A stretch of 64,000 nt of DNA from Methyloterricola oryzae (GTDB lineage: Bacteria > Pseudomonadota > Gammaproteobacteria > Methylococcales > Methylococcaceae), in the NCBI RefSeq assembly GCF_000934725.1, contig NZ_JYNS01000017.1, positions 22,509 to 86,508 of the forward strand, given 5' to 3'. Position numbers and translations under genes: made by a program. How positions within the stretch are numbered: the stretch's first letter is position 1; each line of letters begins with the position of its first letter. Of this stretch, positions 34,867 through 45,900 are shown one piece after another. The notes under the pieces were generated by a model. It saw only the letters and a program-made list of their open reading frames with translations, was not told the origin of the DNA and did not search any database.

Positions 34867-34884
34867 AACGCATTTCAATGCGTT
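34867..34884. promoter_or_regulatory. 18-bp palindrome, candidate activator-binding site
   Basis: AACGCATT-tc-AATGCGTT is a perfect inverted repeat centred about 112 bp upstream of the start point predicted from the 34962-34977 promoter. Dyad symmetry at this distance suits a dimeric Fis-type HTH activator. Confidence 0.55.
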
Positions 34885-34961
34885 CAGGCGCGCAATCGAA
34901 GGAAAACTTGTGAATATTGTGGTGAGGTCGCCTGCTGGCAGTTCCATGGCCATGTTGGGGA

Positions 34962-34977
34962 TGGCGCAGCTATTGCA
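34962..34977 (+). promoter_or_regulatory. Sigma-54 promoter of activator gene 1
   Basis: TGGCGCAGCTATTGCA is an exact TGGC-N7-TTGCA match. The predicted start is near 34988, inside the longer open frame, which argues for translation from ATG 35141 rather than GTG 34910. Confidence 0.65.
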
Positions 34978-35140
34978 AAACTCCAAGACGAGCTTGCAAC
35001 GGCACGGGCCGACGGCTAGTGGCGTCGACGAGCCGGGTTACTCGTGCACTCGCGGGACGCTCCTATCAAATCACGTGCGACCGGGCACAAATATTGGGGT
35101 GCCTGGTTGCGCAATTTCCGTTGGAGCAGATGTTCTCAAT

Positions 35141-36271
35141 ATGGATACTGATTCAGGCGATATAGATTCCAAGTCGACGTCCGTGCTCAGCTTTGCGGCG
35201 CCACGGTCCATGAGCAATTCCGTCCGGGCCAGTGCGATGGTTTTCGAGGACACTTTGTCCAGAAGGTTGTTGGACCAGATCCAAAGGATTGCTCCGAGCG
35301 ACGCCACTGTGCTGATTACGGGAGAGACAGGCACGGGCAAGGAGTTGATAGCCCGTAAGATCCACGCCATGAGTTTGCGTGCGAAGGAGCGCTTCGGTGC
35401 GGTCAATTGCACGGCTTTAAGTGAATCACTCATCGAGAGTGAGTTGTTCGGTCACGAGAAAGGCGCATTTACTGGCGCTTTGGAAAACAAGCAAGGCTGG
35501 TTTGAAACGGCGAACAAGGGGACCTTGTTTCTCGACGAAGTGGGCGACATGCCCCTCGGCCTCCAGGCTAAACTGCTGCGGGTACTCCAGGAACGAGAGG
35601 TTGTGAAGGTTGGCTCGCGCAAGGCCACTCCCATCGATGTCCGGGTCATTGCGGCAACCAACGTGAATCTTGAGGATGCCGTAGCAGCAGGACATTTTCG
35701 TCCAGATTTGTACTACCGGTTTAACGTCGCAGCAATTCATCTTGCGCCGCTCCGTGAAAGGAAGGGCGACATACTGCCACTGGCACGGCATTTTCTGCAG
35801 GTTTACAGCAGTCACCTCGGTTATGAGGCTGACCTGGCGCCTGAAGCAATCCATCTGTTGCTCGAATATGACTGGCCGGGAAATATCCGGGAGTTGGAAA
35901 ACGCCATTCATCGCGCCCTGCTGGTATGTCCTGCAGGGCGGCTGAGGCCACAGGACTTCAAGCTGTCGGGGTTACGCCCGCAGGCCCCGCCGCAGGTGCT
36001 GAAAAGTTCGTCATCTTTGGAGTCTGCGCTACGCGGCCTGTTTGATTCGGCACCTCCAAAATTATTCGAAGTAGTCGAGGAGGCCTTGATACGGACCGCC
36101 TATGACTATTGCGACCGGAATCAGGTGCGTACTGCGCGATTGCTTGACATCAGTCGGAACATCCTTCGCCATCGCATGGCACAGTATGGTATTTCATGCG
36201 CAAGTAAGAACGGAAAGCGAGTTGACATAGCGGTCAACTACCAGCAACCGACCGACCGCGTTCGAATCTGA
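35141..36271 (+). CDS. Sigma-54-dependent Fis-family activator 1
   Basis: A 376-residue enhancer-binding protein made of a AAA+ domain and a C-terminal helix-turn-helix. Motifs: Walker A GETGTGKE, sigma-54-contacting GAFTGA loop, Walker [11 protein letters not shown], sensor/arginine-finger segment [20 protein letters not shown], lid [19 protein letters not shown], and [23 protein letters not shown]. There is no receiver, GAF or PAS domain, so activity must be set by level or a partner protein, as for PspF. GTG 34910 (with AAGGA upstream) is an alternative start, but the sigma-54 element lies inside that extension and the paralogue starts at the equivalent of 35141. Confidence 0.88.
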   Translation: MDTDSGDIDSKSTSVLSFAAPRSMSNSVRASAMVFEDTLSRRLLDQIQRIAPSDATVLITGETGTGKELIARKIHAMSLRAKERFGAVNCTALSESLIESELFGHEKGAFTGALENKQGWFETANKGTLFLDEVGDMPLGLQAKLLRVLQEREVVKVGSRKATPIDVRVIAATNVNLEDAVAAGHFRPDLYYRFNVAAIHLAPLRERKGDILPLARHFLQVYSSHLGYEADLAPEAIHLLLEYDWPGNIRELENAIHRALLVCPAGRLRPQDFKLSGLRPQAPPQVLKSSSSLESALRGLFDSAPPKLFEVVEEALIRTAYDYCDRNQVRTARLLDISRNILRHRMAQYGISCASKNGKRVDIAVNYQQPTDRVRI

Positions 36272-36283
36272 ACCAGTTACTTA

Positions 36284-36313
36284 TTTACCCGGCCCTTAAA
36301 TTGGCCGGGTAAA
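36284..36313. terminator. 11-bp stem-loop after activator 1
   Basis: TTTACCCGGCC (36284-36294) pairs perfectly with GGCCGGGTAAA (36303-36313). It shares the core stem ACCCGGCC/GGCCGGGT with the haloperoxidase stem-loop at 25333-25354. It lies 12 bp past the stop codon. Confidence 0.6.
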
Positions 36314-36318
36314 TGCGG

Positions 36319-36399
36319 GGCATGGATGCCTCGGCGCGGCCATAGGCCGCGTCAGCCAAGGTCGGGCGCGTACCGACCTTGGCGTCGGCCCGACATGCC
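36319..36399. repeat. Branched stem-loop element between convergent activator genes
   Basis: Outer arms GGCATG (36319-36324) and CATGCC (36394-36399) enclose three hairpins: CGCGGCC-ata-GGCCGCG (36335-36351), an 11-bp perfect stem GCCAAGGTCGG/CCGACCTTGGC (36355-36383) and the short GTCGG-c-CCGAC (36384-36394, which shares one base with the outer arm). It could be a terminator cluster or a structured RNA. No known RNA family was recognised. Confidence 0.4.
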
Positions 36400-36555
36400 A
36401 GGAGGGTATTTTCGGGCCTGATCAATAACGTGGATGTGGGTTGTTGAAGACATCCGGGTCGGCTGTCTTCGTTGCTGAGAGCAGCGGGATAGGAACGTGG
36501 GGGGCAACTCGTGACAGAGCGGGGATGAGCAAAAAGCTGCTGCCCCCGCGCTGAT

Positions 36556-37707
36556 TCAAGCGACTTGTTCGTTAAAGCTTGTTGCGGGGAATAAGCTGAT
36601 TTCAGGGGGCCGCCGGACCGGCGTTGACAGCATCCCATAAATCGCCATCCGGTGGCGAAGCACATTTCGGCTGATGTCGAGCAGCTTGGCTGTCTGCACT
36701 TGGTTCTGCTCGCAGAACTCATAGGCGGTCCGTATCAAGGCCTCTTCGATGAGTTCATACAAGTTGGGCGGATTGTTTTCACACAGTTGCCGCAGAGCCG
36801 ATTCGAGCGCCGATGTAGCCGAGTGACTCGTGGGGAGCGGTTGCTGAGACCGAACCCCCGTAAGTTTGAAGTCCTCGGCCCGCAAAGACGAGCCAGGGCA
36901 AACTAACAATGCGCGGTGAATGGCGTTTTCCAACTCCCGGATGTTTCCCGGCCAGTCATAATTGAACAGCAATCGAGTGGCGCTATCAGATAGGCTGATC
37001 TCCCGGTAGTCCAGGCGCTTACTGTAAATGTCCAGGAAGTGGTGGGCCAACGGCAGAATGTCGCCTGGGCGCTCACGAAGTGGCACCAACCGAATGGTGG
37101 CCACGTTGAATCGATAGTACAGGTCGGCCCGGAAGTGTCCGGCAGAAACGGCTTCTTCCAAATTGACATTGGTCGCGGCAATGACGCGCACATCGATTGG
37201 CGTCGGTTTACGGGACCCGACCTTGACGACTTCCCGTTCCTGGAGAACACGCAGCAGCTTAGCCTGGAGGCCCAGGGGTAGATCGCCCACCTCGTCGAGA
37301 AACAGACTGCCTCGATGGGCTGTCTCGAACCAACCGTCCTTATTGGTGAGCGCTCCGGTGAAGGCGCCGCGCTCATGTCCGAACAACTCGCTCTCGATCA
37401 GGCTTTCACTCAAGGCTGCGCAATTCAGGGCGCCAAACGGGCCTTCACGGCGGCGGCTTAAAGCGTGAATGTGGCGGGCGACCAGTTCCTTGCCGGTTCC
37501 CGTTTCGCCAATGATGAGGACCGTAGCATCGCTCGGCGCGATGCGCTCGATCTGCTCTAGCAGCCGTTTCGATTCAGGATCTTCAAAGACGAGGGCGCTC
37601 GCTCGAACAGAGAGAGAGAGGGCGCGCGAGTCTTCAAAGGCCAGAAGTTTTCCGTTCTGAAAACGTGTGGGCTGTTCCGGCTTTGCTGTCGTATTGCTCG
37701 GGTCCAT
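36556..37707 (-). CDS. Sigma-54-dependent Fis-family activator 2
   Basis: A 383-residue paralogue of activator 1, very similar along the whole AAA+ and HTH parts (for example SVRASALVFEDPESKRLLEQ against [20 protein letters not shown]). It has [24 protein letters not shown], the YYRFNV segment and HTH NQVQTAKLLDISRNVLRHRM. It too has no N-terminal sensor domain. The HTHs differ at only a few positions, so both may bind related sites. A strong AGGAGGAGAG ribosome site precedes ATG 37707. The gene is convergent with activator 1 and divergent from tatA. I saw no sigma-54 element upstream of it. Confidence 0.9.
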   Translation of the reverse strand: MDPSNTTAKPEQPTRFQNGKLLAFEDSRALSLSVRASALVFEDPESKRLLEQIERIAPSDATVLIIGETGTGKELVARHIHALSRRREGPFGALNCAALSESLIESELFGHERGAFTGALTNKDGWFETAHRGSLFLDEVGDLPLGLQAKLLRVLQEREVVKVGSRKPTPIDVRVIAATNVNLEEAVSAGHFRADLYYRFNVATIRLVPLRERPGDILPLAHHFLDIYSKRLDYREISLSDSATRLLFNYDWPGNIRELENAIHRALLVCPGSSLRAEDFKLTGVRSQQPLPTSHSATSALESALRQLCENNPPNLYELIEEALIRTAYEFCEQNQVQTAKLLDISRNVLRHRMAIYGMLSTPVRRPPEISLFPATSFNEQVA

Positions 37708-37938
37708 TTCTCTCCTCCTCGACTAGGTACACCAAAGGGTTGGTCAGTGCCCGGTTAGCCGCGAATTTGAGCGTAAAGATGCCAACTCGCGTTAATTGCA
37801 CGGCTCAGACTGACGGTTGACATCGATTCTAGCGAGTCAGTTGTGATTCAAAAAGAATTAAAGATTTAATGCTTATTCCTGAATGAACTAAAAGCGTTTT
37901 AAGTGACCGTCTTGTCCGCGCATTTGAACCGAGTTCGC

Positions 37939-37958
37939 GTTCTGAATTAAGTGCCCGG
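37939..37958. promoter_or_regulatory. Inverted repeat upstream of the tatA promoter
   Basis: AAGTGC-ccggataa-GCACTT, centred about 75 bp before the predicted tatA start point. Candidate activator or repressor site; its sequence is not the same as the 34867-34884 palindrome. Confidence 0.35.
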
Positions 37959-37996
37959 ATAAGCACTTTGCTCATGCTCCGTTCCATTGACAGCAC

Positions 37997-38012
37997 TGGC
38001 GCGCGAATTGCT
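37997..38012 (+). promoter_or_regulatory. Sigma-54 promoter of tatA
   Basis: TGGCGCGCGAATTGCT is an exact TGGC-N7-TTGC match and nearly identical to the TonB-receptor element. The predicted start is near 38023, leaving a ~92 nt leader. Confidence 0.65.
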
Positions 38013-38114
38013 TAAAGCTCAGTGCTCCGATAACAACTGTGTGCCGGGCCTGCAGCGTATCAAGAATAGGGCTGGGGACCTTAACTATTGGTTTCAACAA
38101 TATAAAGAGGCTGA

Positions 38115-38330
38115 ATGATGGGTATAGGCGTTCCTGAACTTGCATTGCTTTTTCTAATCGTGCTCGTGGTTTTCGGTACCAAGCGGCTTCGAAATATCGG
38201 CGGTGATCTCGGCGGCGCAATCCGCAGCTTTCGCCATGCCATGAAGGACGATGGCGACGAGGCCGAGGCCGCCGTCAAGCACGTTTCACTGAATCGAGTC
38301 GGTGTTAGGCAGTCTGATGGCGCAGAATAG
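38115..38330 (+). CDS. tatA: Twin-arginine translocase subunit TatA/TatE
   Basis: A 71-residue protein with the TatA plan: a short periplasmic N-terminus with the conserved Glu ([18 protein letters not shown]), one membrane helix, the FG-T-K-L hinge seen as [14 protein letters not shown], then an amphipathic helix and a charged tail. Two adjacent ATGs (38115, 38118) are possible; GAGG precedes them. TatA multimers form the pore for folded Tat substrates. No tatB or tatC is in the window, so this is probably an accessory copy, placed near several Tat substrates (DUF1501, SOD, dienelactone hydrolase). Its sigma-54 element suggests export capacity is adjusted together with those genes. Confidence 0.85.
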   Translation: MMGIGVPELALLFLIVLVVFGTKRLRNIGGDLGGAIRSFRHAMKDDGDEAEAAVKHVSLNRVGVRQSDGAE

Positions 38331-38556
38331 GGAAAGGCCAGTCCATCAAGAGTTGTGTGGCCGCGCTGCTTGGCTGCTGCTTGGCAAACATTGATTCAGC
38401 AAGCCTGTTGAGCTGGCACCAGCTTAAGAAGTCCGCTTGGTCTTCCTTAATACGGCGGCAATCAAAATTCGCGTAAAACTTGATCGCTCCTTGCGATGGA
38501 TTCGCTAACACCAACCGCTTCAGTGTTCGGCCCTTTTCTGTTGATTTACGCAGGTC

Positions 38557-39846
38557 ATGAGCGAAAAAGAAGTTTTGACGTCTGATGGCGCGCCGAGCCT
38601 CACCAGGCGATTCAGATTTGCCTTTGGAATTGCCTTCTTGGTTACAACCGTTGCAATAGGATTTGCGTTCGTCCCGGATCGATCTGGAACGGGTGCGCGC
38701 GCCGACGGAACAGGACAGGTAAAGCGCGGAGGATCTTCCGGCGAGGTGCCGATTAGCACCGCAGTTGCCGTTCGTGGCAATCTGCCACTGCACCTTGATG
38801 GCTTGGGCACGGTTACCGCAATCAATACCGTCACTATTCGTTCAAGGGTGGACGGGGAACTCCTGCGCGTACATTTCACTGAAGGACAACCGGTACACAA
38901 GGGCGAACTTCTAGCGGAAATTGATCCCCGTCCCTTCGAGGCACAGTTGGCCCAGGCAGAGGGCCAATTGGCTCGCGACGAAGCCTTGCTGGATAACGCA
39001 AGAGCCGACCTGCAGCGTTACCAAACCTTGCTGCTTCAGGATTCCATCTCGAATCAGCAGGTGGCTGGCCAGGCGGCGCTGGTGCGTCAGTATGAGGCCG
39101 CTGCGCGCGTGGATAAAGGACAGATTGCCGCCATCAAGTTGCAACTGGCCTATTGTCGGATCACTTCGCCCGTGGACGGCAGGGCCGGTCTGCGTTTGGT
39201 TGACCCAGGCAATGTCGTCAAGACAAACGACGCAAATGGACTGGTGGTCATCTCTCAAACGCAACCAATCGCCGCAGTTTTTACTTTGTCAGAAGAGAAG
39301 TTGCCGCAAGTCATGAGGCAACTTAATGAGGGTAGCAAGCTTAGCGTTGACGCTTATGATCGCAAGGGCACTAATCTTCTGGCGGTTGGAAGCCTGCTTG
39401 CTGTAGATAACCAGATTGATGTCACAACTGGCACGGTCAAGCTCAAGGCGTTGTTTCCCAATGCCGATGGTGTCTTGTTTGCCAATCAGTTCGTCAATGT
39501 GCGAATGAACTTGTCGCCGCACAGGGATGTTGTGCTGATACCAAGCGCTGCGGTCCAGCGTGGCTCGCAAGGTGAGTTTGCCTATGTGGTCGGTGGGAAA
39601 AGCAAAGTCAGGCTGCAGCTTCTAAAGCTAGGTCCTAGTGAAGGACAGCGCGTTGCAGTACTAGAGGGCCTGGATCCCGGCGACGAGGTGGTGATCGAAG
39701 GCAGCGATCGTCTGCGTGACGGACAGTCGGTGCGTGTAGTGGCGGCATCGGCCAGTGGAACAGCGAGCGGGACGTTGGTGTCAGCCAGCGAGCCAGTCGC
39801 TCAATCGGAACAGCGCAGCACCAAAAGCAAGGAGCATAGGCAGTGA
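38557..39846 (+). CDS. mdtA: MdtA/MuxA-type RND adaptor
   Basis: A 429-residue periplasmic adaptor with an N-terminal membrane helix ([17 protein letters not shown]). It shows the MdtA features: [57 protein letters not shown], the hairpin [25 protein letters not shown] and [21 protein letters not shown]. It is the first gene of mdtABC-channel. The stop codon overlaps the next gene's GTG by 4 bases. The ribosome site upstream of ATG 38557 is modest. The 226-bp gap after tatA shows no terminator, so read-through from tatA is possible. Confidence 0.9.
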   Translation: MSEKEVLTSDGAPSLTRRFRFAFGIAFLVTTVAIGFAFVPDRSGTGARADGTGQVKRGGSSGEVPISTAVAVRGNLPLHLDGLGTVTAINTVTIRSRVDGELLRVHFTEGQPVHKGELLAEIDPRPFEAQLAQAEGQLARDEALLDNARADLQRYQTLLLQDSISNQQVAGQAALVRQYEAAARVDKGQIAAIKLQLAYCRITSPVDGRAGLRLVDPGNVVKTNDANGLVVISQTQPIAAVFTLSEEKLPQVMRQLNEGSKLSVDAYDRKGTNLLAVGSLLAVDNQIDVTTGTVKLKALFPNADGVLFANQFVNVRMNLSPHRDVVLIPSAAVQRGSQGEFAYVVGGKSKVRLQLLKLGPSEGQRVAVLEGLDPGDEVVIEGSDRLRDGQSVRVVAASASGTASGTLVSASEPVAQSEQRSTKSKEHRQ

Positions 39847-42800
39847 ACCTGTCGCGACCCTTTGTCCTGCGGCCTGTTGGCACCTCGTTGCTGATGGTTG
39901 CACTGTTACTGTTGGGCCTTTTGGCGTATCGAATTCTCCCGGTGTCGGCTTTGCCTCAGGTGGACTATCCCACGATTCAAGTAGTGACCTTCTACAGTGG
40001 TGCCAGTCCCGACGTCATGGCATCGACTGTGACGGCACCCTTGGAACGGCAGTTCGGTCAAATCCCGGGACTCGCACAGATATCATCGACCAGTTCCGGC
40101 GGCGCCTCCGTAATCGTACTGCGTTTCGGCTTGGGGCTTGATATTGATGTCGCCGAGCAGGACGTTCAGGCAGCGATCAATTCTGCCGGTAGCTATCTGC
40201 CTGCCGATCTGCCTGCGCCTCCGATTTACAGCAAGGTCAATCCGGCTGATGCGCCCATCCTGAGCTTTGCGGTTACCTCTGACGGTTTGCCTCTGTCTCA
40301 GGTACAAGAATTGGTCGACACGCGTCTGGCCCAGCGAATTTCTCAGATTTCAGGGGTAGGGCTGGTTAGGCTCAGTGGTGGCAGACGACCGGCGGTGCGG
40401 GTGCGTGCCAATCCGAAGATACTCGCGGCCTACGGCCTGAGCTTGGAAGACTTGCGCGCTGCCATCGGCACTGCCAACGTCAATCAGCCCAAGGGCATGG
40501 TCGAAAGTGGCAGCCGGACTGAAACGATAAATACCAATGATCAACTGCACGATGCTAGCGAATACGCCGGCATCATCATCGCTTATCGAAACGGGGCTCC
40601 GGTGCGGTTAAACGATGTTGCTCAAGTCGTAAACGATGTTGAAAATACCGATCTGGCAGCCTGGGCGAATCGGGCGCCTGCCATCTTGATCAACGTGCAA
40701 AAGCAGCCTGGTACGAACGTGATCGAGGTGGCGGACCGCATCAAGGCCTTGTTGCCGGAGCTTCGAGCCGACTTGCCATCTTCGGTTCGCATTGAACCGC
40801 TCAGCGACCGAACCGAGAACATAAGCGCTTCGGTGCGCGATGTTCAGCATGAACTGCTTCTGTCGATCGTTCTGGTCATTCTGGTGATCTTCGGATTTTT
40901 GAAGAGCGCTCGCGCTACGGCCATTCCTGCCATCGTCGTTCCACTTTCGTTGGTGGGCACGTTCGCCGTTATGTACTTGGCGGACTTCAGCGTCAATAAC
41001 CTCACCCTCATGGCCTTGACCATCGCCGCTGGATTCGTGGTGGATGATGCCATTGTGGTTATCGAGAATATTTCACGGCATCTGGAACAGGGTGAATCGC
41101 CTTTGCAGGCTACCTTGAAGGGGTCGGAGCAGATCGGTTTCACCATTCTTTCCCTGACACTGTCGCTGGTCGCCGTGCTGATACCGTTGCTGTTTATGGG
41201 GGACGTGGTCGGGCGCTTGTTTCGCGAATTTGCGGTGACCCTGGCGGTGGCCATCCTGATTTCCGCTGCCGTTTCCCTCACCCTCACCCCGATGATGTGC
41301 GCCAGGCTCCTTCGCCATGGCGGGATCGCGAGCGAAGGCGCTGTGATGAGTGCAGCGGCGCATATCTTTGATCGCGTACTCGACGCTTACAAGAGGGCCC
41401 TGGACTGGGTGCTCTTGCGACAGGGTCCAACATTGATATTTGCCGCGCTGACCCTTGTCATGACGGTCATACTTTACATGTGGGTGCCAAAAGGGTTTTT
41501 TCCGATTCAGGATACGGGCTTGATCCAGGTCGTCACGGAAGCGCCGGCCAACATCTCGTTTTCCGCGATGGCGGCTCGGCAGCAAGACCTGGCATCCGCC
41601 GTTCTGCAGGATCCAGCTGTTGATAGAGTGTCCTCTTTTGTTGGGGTCGATGGAGTCAATACCACGCTCAACAGTGGTCGTCTTCTTGTGGCACTGAAGC
41701 CTCGGCCGACGCGTGGCGATACTATTGTCGAAGTCAATACGCGTCTTCGCGCGCGCCTATCAGAAGTGCCTGACATCAAGGCCTACTTGCAGCCGGTTCA
41801 GGATCTGACCATCGAGAGCCGGCCTAGCCGGGCTCAGTATCAATTTACCCTGGGTGGCGCAGATTCGGCAGAGCTGGGCCATTGGAGCGGCCTGCTGAAG
41901 GAGCGCCTTGTGGCCGCGCCGGAATTTTATGAGGTCGCCAGCGATCTTCAGGAGAATGGTGCGCGGATGCACGTGGAGATCGATCGGTCGACCGCGTCGA
42001 GGCTAGGAGTCACGCTAAAAGCCATCGACGACACATTGTACGACGCCTTCGGTCAGCGTCTTGTTTCGACAATCTTCACCCAGTCAAATCAATATCGCGT
42101 TGTACTCGAAGCAAATCTGTCCAATCCAGGACCTGACACTCTGGGGGACTTGCGCGTTCCATCCACGAGTGGCACGCAGGTTCCACTATCGGCCTTGGCT
42201 CGAATTGACGAGCGGGTTGGGCCCCTGGTTCTCAATCGGTTGGACCAGTTTCCTGCCGCTACGCTCTCATTCAACCTGGCATCGGGCGCGTCATTGGAGC
42301 AAGCGGTGCGAGCGATAGAAAGAGCCAAGGATGAGATTGGAATGCCGATTTCCATCCGCACCGAGTTCCACGGCGCAACCTCCGCGTTCCGAGACTCTCT
42401 GGCCGGAACTCTCTGGTTGATTGTGGCTGCGATCGTCACTGTCTATATCGTGCTGGGGGTCTTGTACGAGAGCTACATCCATCCGCTTACCATTTTGTCT
42501 ACTCTGCCATCTGCGGGAATCGGCGCCCTTTTGGCGCTAATCCTGGCGGGATCGGAACTCGGAATCGTGGCGATCATCGGCATCATTCTGCTCATCGGAA
42601 TCGTGAAGAAGAACGCCATCATGATGATCGACTTTGCCTTGGATGCTGAGCGTATAGAAGGCAAGAGCCCGCACGAGGCCATTGTTCAAGCGTGCTTGCT
42701 GCGCTTCCGGCCTATTCTAATGACGACCATGGCCGCGCTACTGGGCTCACTGCCTCTGATGCTTGGCTCTGGTGTCGGTTCGGAGTTGCGTCATCCCCTG

Positions 42801-42938
42801 GGATTGACCATGGTCGGGGGATTGATCGTCAGCCAGTGTCTTACCCTGTTCACAACCCCCGTGATTTACCTGGCGTTTGATCGCCTCAAGCGGCGCCTGT
42901 TCGGTATCGGTACGGCAGCCCTGGATGCCGGAGTTTGA
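39843..42938 (+). CDS. mdtB: MdtB/MuxB-type RND permease
   Basis: A 1031-residue inner-membrane transporter that follows MdtB very closely: [78 protein letters not shown] and TM4 [21 protein letters not shown] with the Asp-Asp proton relay. MdtB and MdtC form a B2C heterotrimer that exports bile salts, novobiocin and other amphiphiles in enterics; substrates here are unknown. It starts with GTG inside the adaptor stop (GTGA overlap), indicating tight coupling. Confidence 0.93.
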   Translation: MNLSRPFVLRPVGTSLLMVALLLLGLLAYRILPVSALPQVDYPTIQVVTFYSGASPDVMASTVTAPLERQFGQIPGLAQISSTSSGGASVIVLRFGLGLDIDVAEQDVQAAINSAGSYLPADLPAPPIYSKVNPADAPILSFAVTSDGLPLSQVQELVDTRLAQRISQISGVGLVRLSGGRRPAVRVRANPKILAAYGLSLEDLRAAIGTANVNQPKGMVESGSRTETINTNDQLHDASEYAGIIIAYRNGAPVRLNDVAQVVNDVENTDLAAWANRAPAILINVQKQPGTNVIEVADRIKALLPELRADLPSSVRIEPLSDRTENISASVRDVQHELLLSIVLVILVIFGFLKSARATAIPAIVVPLSLVGTFAVMYLADFSVNNLTLMALTIAAGFVVDDAIVVIENISRHLEQGESPLQATLKGSEQIGFTILSLTLSLVAVLIPLLFMGDVVGRLFREFAVTLAVAILISAAVSLTLTPMMCARLLRHGGIASEGAVMSAAAHIFDRVLDAYKRALDWVLLRQGPTLIFAALTLVMTVILYMWVPKGFFPIQDTGLIQVVTEAPANISFSAMAARQQDLASAVLQDPAVDRVSSFVGVDGVNTTLNSGRLLVALKPRPTRGDTIVEVNTRLRARLSEVPDIKAYLQPVQDLTIESRPSRAQYQFTLGGADSAELGHWSGLLKERLVAAPEFYEVASDLQENGARMHVEIDRSTASRLGVTLKAIDDTLYDAFGQRLVSTIFTQSNQYRVVLEANLSNPGPDTLGDLRVPSTSGTQVPLSALARIDERVGPLVLNRLDQFPAATLSFNLASGASLEQAVRAIERAKDEIGMPISIRTEFHGATSAFRDSLAGTLWLIVAAIVTVYIVLGVLYESYIHPLTILSTLPSAGIGALLALILAGSELGIVAIIGIILLIGIVKKNAIMMIDFALDAERIEGKSPHEAIVQACLLRFRPILMTTMAALLGSLPLMLGSGVGSELRHPLGLTMVGGLIVSQCLTLFTTPVIYLAFDRLKRRLFGIGTAALDAGV

Positions 42939-45900
42939 GCCTGTGGCATCAATCGAGCCGAATGAGTCAGTCGCTGTTCCCGGATTGGGCCCGCAACTCT
43001 TTGTGCACCGTCCCGTAGCAACTAGCCTGCTGGGGCTGGCCATCCTGCTTGCAGGCGCAGTCGCTTATTTGTATCTGCCGGTCGCGCCCATGCCCATGGT
43101 GGATTTTCCCACCATTTCGGTAGAGGCGAGGCTGCCCGGCGCAAATCCCGAGACCATGGCCGCCACTATGGCGACCCCCCTGGAGCGGGCCCTGGGACGA
43201 ATTGCGGGCTTGAGTGAAATGACCTCATCGAGCAGCCTCGGCCGCAGCAACATCACACTTCAGTTCGAACTCTCCCGGGACATCAATGGGGCCATGCGCG
43301 ACGTCCAGGCTGCGATCAACGCAGCGCGCAATCAGTTGCCGGCGGATTTGCCCAGCCAACCGAGCTTTCGAAAGTACAATCCTGCCGATCAGCCAGTAAT
43401 TGAAATGGCGCTGATGTCAGACGTGATCGATCGCGGGCAGTTGTTCGATATCGCCTCTACCCGATTGGCGCAGCGCATTTCGCAAATCGGTGGCGTAGGA
43501 CTGGTGGAGGTGGGTGGCTCATCTTCTCCGGCTGTACGGATTCAACTGAATCCTGGCGCCTTGACCAAGTACGGGATTGGGCTGGAGGACGTTCGCGCGG
43601 CGATTGCGGCAGCCAATGTCAATCAACCCACGGGGTCCATCGAGGCCGACGGACATCGATGGGACATTCAAGTCAACGACCAGGCCAAGGTCGCTACGGA
43701 TTATCTGCCCTTGGTCGTCGCGTACAGAAACGGTGCCGCCGTCCGTCTCAGCGATCTCGGAACGGTGATCGATTCGGTCGAAAACCAGCGCAGCGCGGGA
43801 TTTGCGAATGGTCATCCCGCCGTTGTGCTCAGAGTGTACAAACAGTCCAACGCCAATATAGTTGAGACGGTGGAACGTGTTTTACGGACGCTGCCGGAAC
43901 TGGAGGGCGGGCTGCCGGCCTCTGCCGACATTGAGGTACTGATGGAGCGCACCCGCATGATCAAGGCATCATTGCGGGAGGTAGAGCATTGTCTAGCGCT
44001 CTCTATCGCCTTGGTCATGCTGGTGGTGTTTTTATTTCTCCGCAATCTTCGCTCCACCTTGATTCCATCGGTGGCGATTCCTGTGTCGTTGATCGGTAGT
44101 TTCGCCGTCATGTATGTGTTCGGCTTCAGCCTGGATAATCTGTCCCTTATGGCTCTAGCTGTCGGCACGGGCTTTGTCGTGGACGACGCGATTGTCGTGC
44201 TGGAGAACATTGCCGGCAAAATCGAGAAGGGCATGGCGCCCATGCACGCGGCCATCATCGGCGCACGAGAAGTCACGCCAACGGTTGTATCGATGAGCTT
44301 ATCGCTCTTGGCTGTCTTCATCCCGATATTGCTGATGGGGGGCATGGTAGGTCGCATGTTTCGTGAGTTCGCTGTCACCCTGGCGGCTGCGGTGATGGTC
44401 TCTCTGGTGGTCTCCCTTAGCCTCACTCCCATGTTGTGTTCGCGTTTTCTCAAGCGGCACGATTCGACCGATGACCGGGTCCTTTTTCGGTGCTTGGAAC
44501 ACGGATTTCAGGCTCTCATGGCTGCTTACTCACACAGTTTGAAATGGTCGTTACGACACCGGCGCTGTGTTCTTCTTATTTTCTTGGGTGCGGTCGTCCT
44601 CAACGTGTACCTGTATACCATCGTGCCCAAGGGTTTTTTCCCGGAGCAGGACACCGGACGCCTGATTGGGGGGGTGCAGACGGACCCAAATCTGGCATTT
44701 CCTCTCCTAAAGGCCAAACTGGCCGAAGCACTGGAACGGGCCGGGCGAGACCCGGACGTGCAAGCCGTCGCGGGATTCACGGGGGGCGGCGGTCCCGGCT
44801 TCAATGTCTTGCTGAAGCCCCTTTCCGAGCGAACCAGTTCGTCTGCACAAGTTTTGACGCGCTTGCGCGCGCAGTTCAGCAAATTGCCAGGTTTACGCCT
44901 CTTCCTGTTCCAGGCTCAGGATGTCCGAACGGGTGGACGCTTTTCCCCGGGAAGCTTCCAGTACACTTTGGAGTCCGGCGACCTGCTCGAACTGCGTCAA
45001 TGGACCCCCAGACTGGTGGAGGCGCTCGCAAAGCGCCCAGAATTTGAGGACGTCAACACCGACCTGCAGGAGAAAGGCCAGGAATTGCGATTGGAAGTCC
45101 AGCGGGATGCTGCCTATCGCCTGGGGGTGACACAAGAATTGATCGATCAGACGCTGAACGATGCTTTTGGCCAGCGGCCCGTTTCCCTGATCTATAACCC
45201 GCAGAACCAGTATCGGGTCATCATGGAACTGGACCCTAGCCAATGGCAGACGCCCGAGACTTTGCAGACTCTGCATGTCAGTGTCCCACCCAGTTTGCAA
45301 TTTCCAGGCGGCCGGCAGATACCTTTGGCCAGTTTTTTGACTCCGAGCCACGCAGCGGCACCCCAGGAGATCAACCATCATGGTCAGTCGGCAGCCGCAA
45401 CGGTTTCATTCAATCTAAGGCCTGGAGTCTCGTTGTCGCAAGCCGCGAAGATCGTCGAGGAAACTGTGAGCTCTCTAGGCGCGCCAAGTACCCTGCATGG
45501 CGGGTTTCAGGGAACCGCCAAGACGTTTCAGCAGTCGTTAAACAGCCAACCCTGGCTGATCCTCACTGCCTTGCTCTGCATTTATGTGGTGCTGGGAGTC
45601 CTATACGAGAGCTATGTCCATCCCCTGACGATCCTTTCGACCTTGCCGCCCGCCGGTGTCGGGGCTTTGCTCGCGCTACTCGCTTGCGATACTGAATTCA
45701 GCCTGATCGCTTTCATCGGAGTGATCATGCTCGTAGGTATCGTTCAAAAGAATGCCATCATGATGATCGATTTTGCCTTGCAGGAGGAGCGGGACCGCGG
45801 TCTGGGTCCGCATGAGGCCATCATGACGGCGTGCCAGCAGCGCTTTCGACCGATCCTGATGACGACCTTGGCTGCCCTGGCAGGGGCCTTGCCGCTCGCG

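Larger units (their letters stand above)
34440..35140. promoter_or_regulatory. Divergent regulatory region, hydrolase operon and activator 1
   Basis: No gene is supported, although the activator frame is open from GTG 34910. The region holds two sigma-54 elements (34541-34556 minus, 34962-34977 plus) and a perfect 18-bp inverted repeat (34867-34884). This is the layout expected for an autoregulated enhancer-binding protein and its divergent target. Confidence 0.6.
37708..38114. promoter_or_regulatory. Divergent regulatory gap, activator 2 and tatA
   Basis: No gene is supported. The middle (about 37845-37910) is AT-rich compared with the surroundings. It holds an inverted repeat AAGTGC-N8-GCACTT (37939-37958) and the sigma-54 element at 37997-38012 pointing to tatA. 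Confidence 0.5.

Noticed and set aside
36319..36399. Integron attC-like site
   Set aside because: Imperfect palindromes are present, but the conserved inverse-core and core GTTRRRY sites are not.
38371..38386. Sigma-54 element before mdtA (TGGCTGCTGCTTGGCA)
   Set aside because: The -12 box is TGGCA and the sequence lies in a repetitive CTG/TGG stretch; too weak to call.
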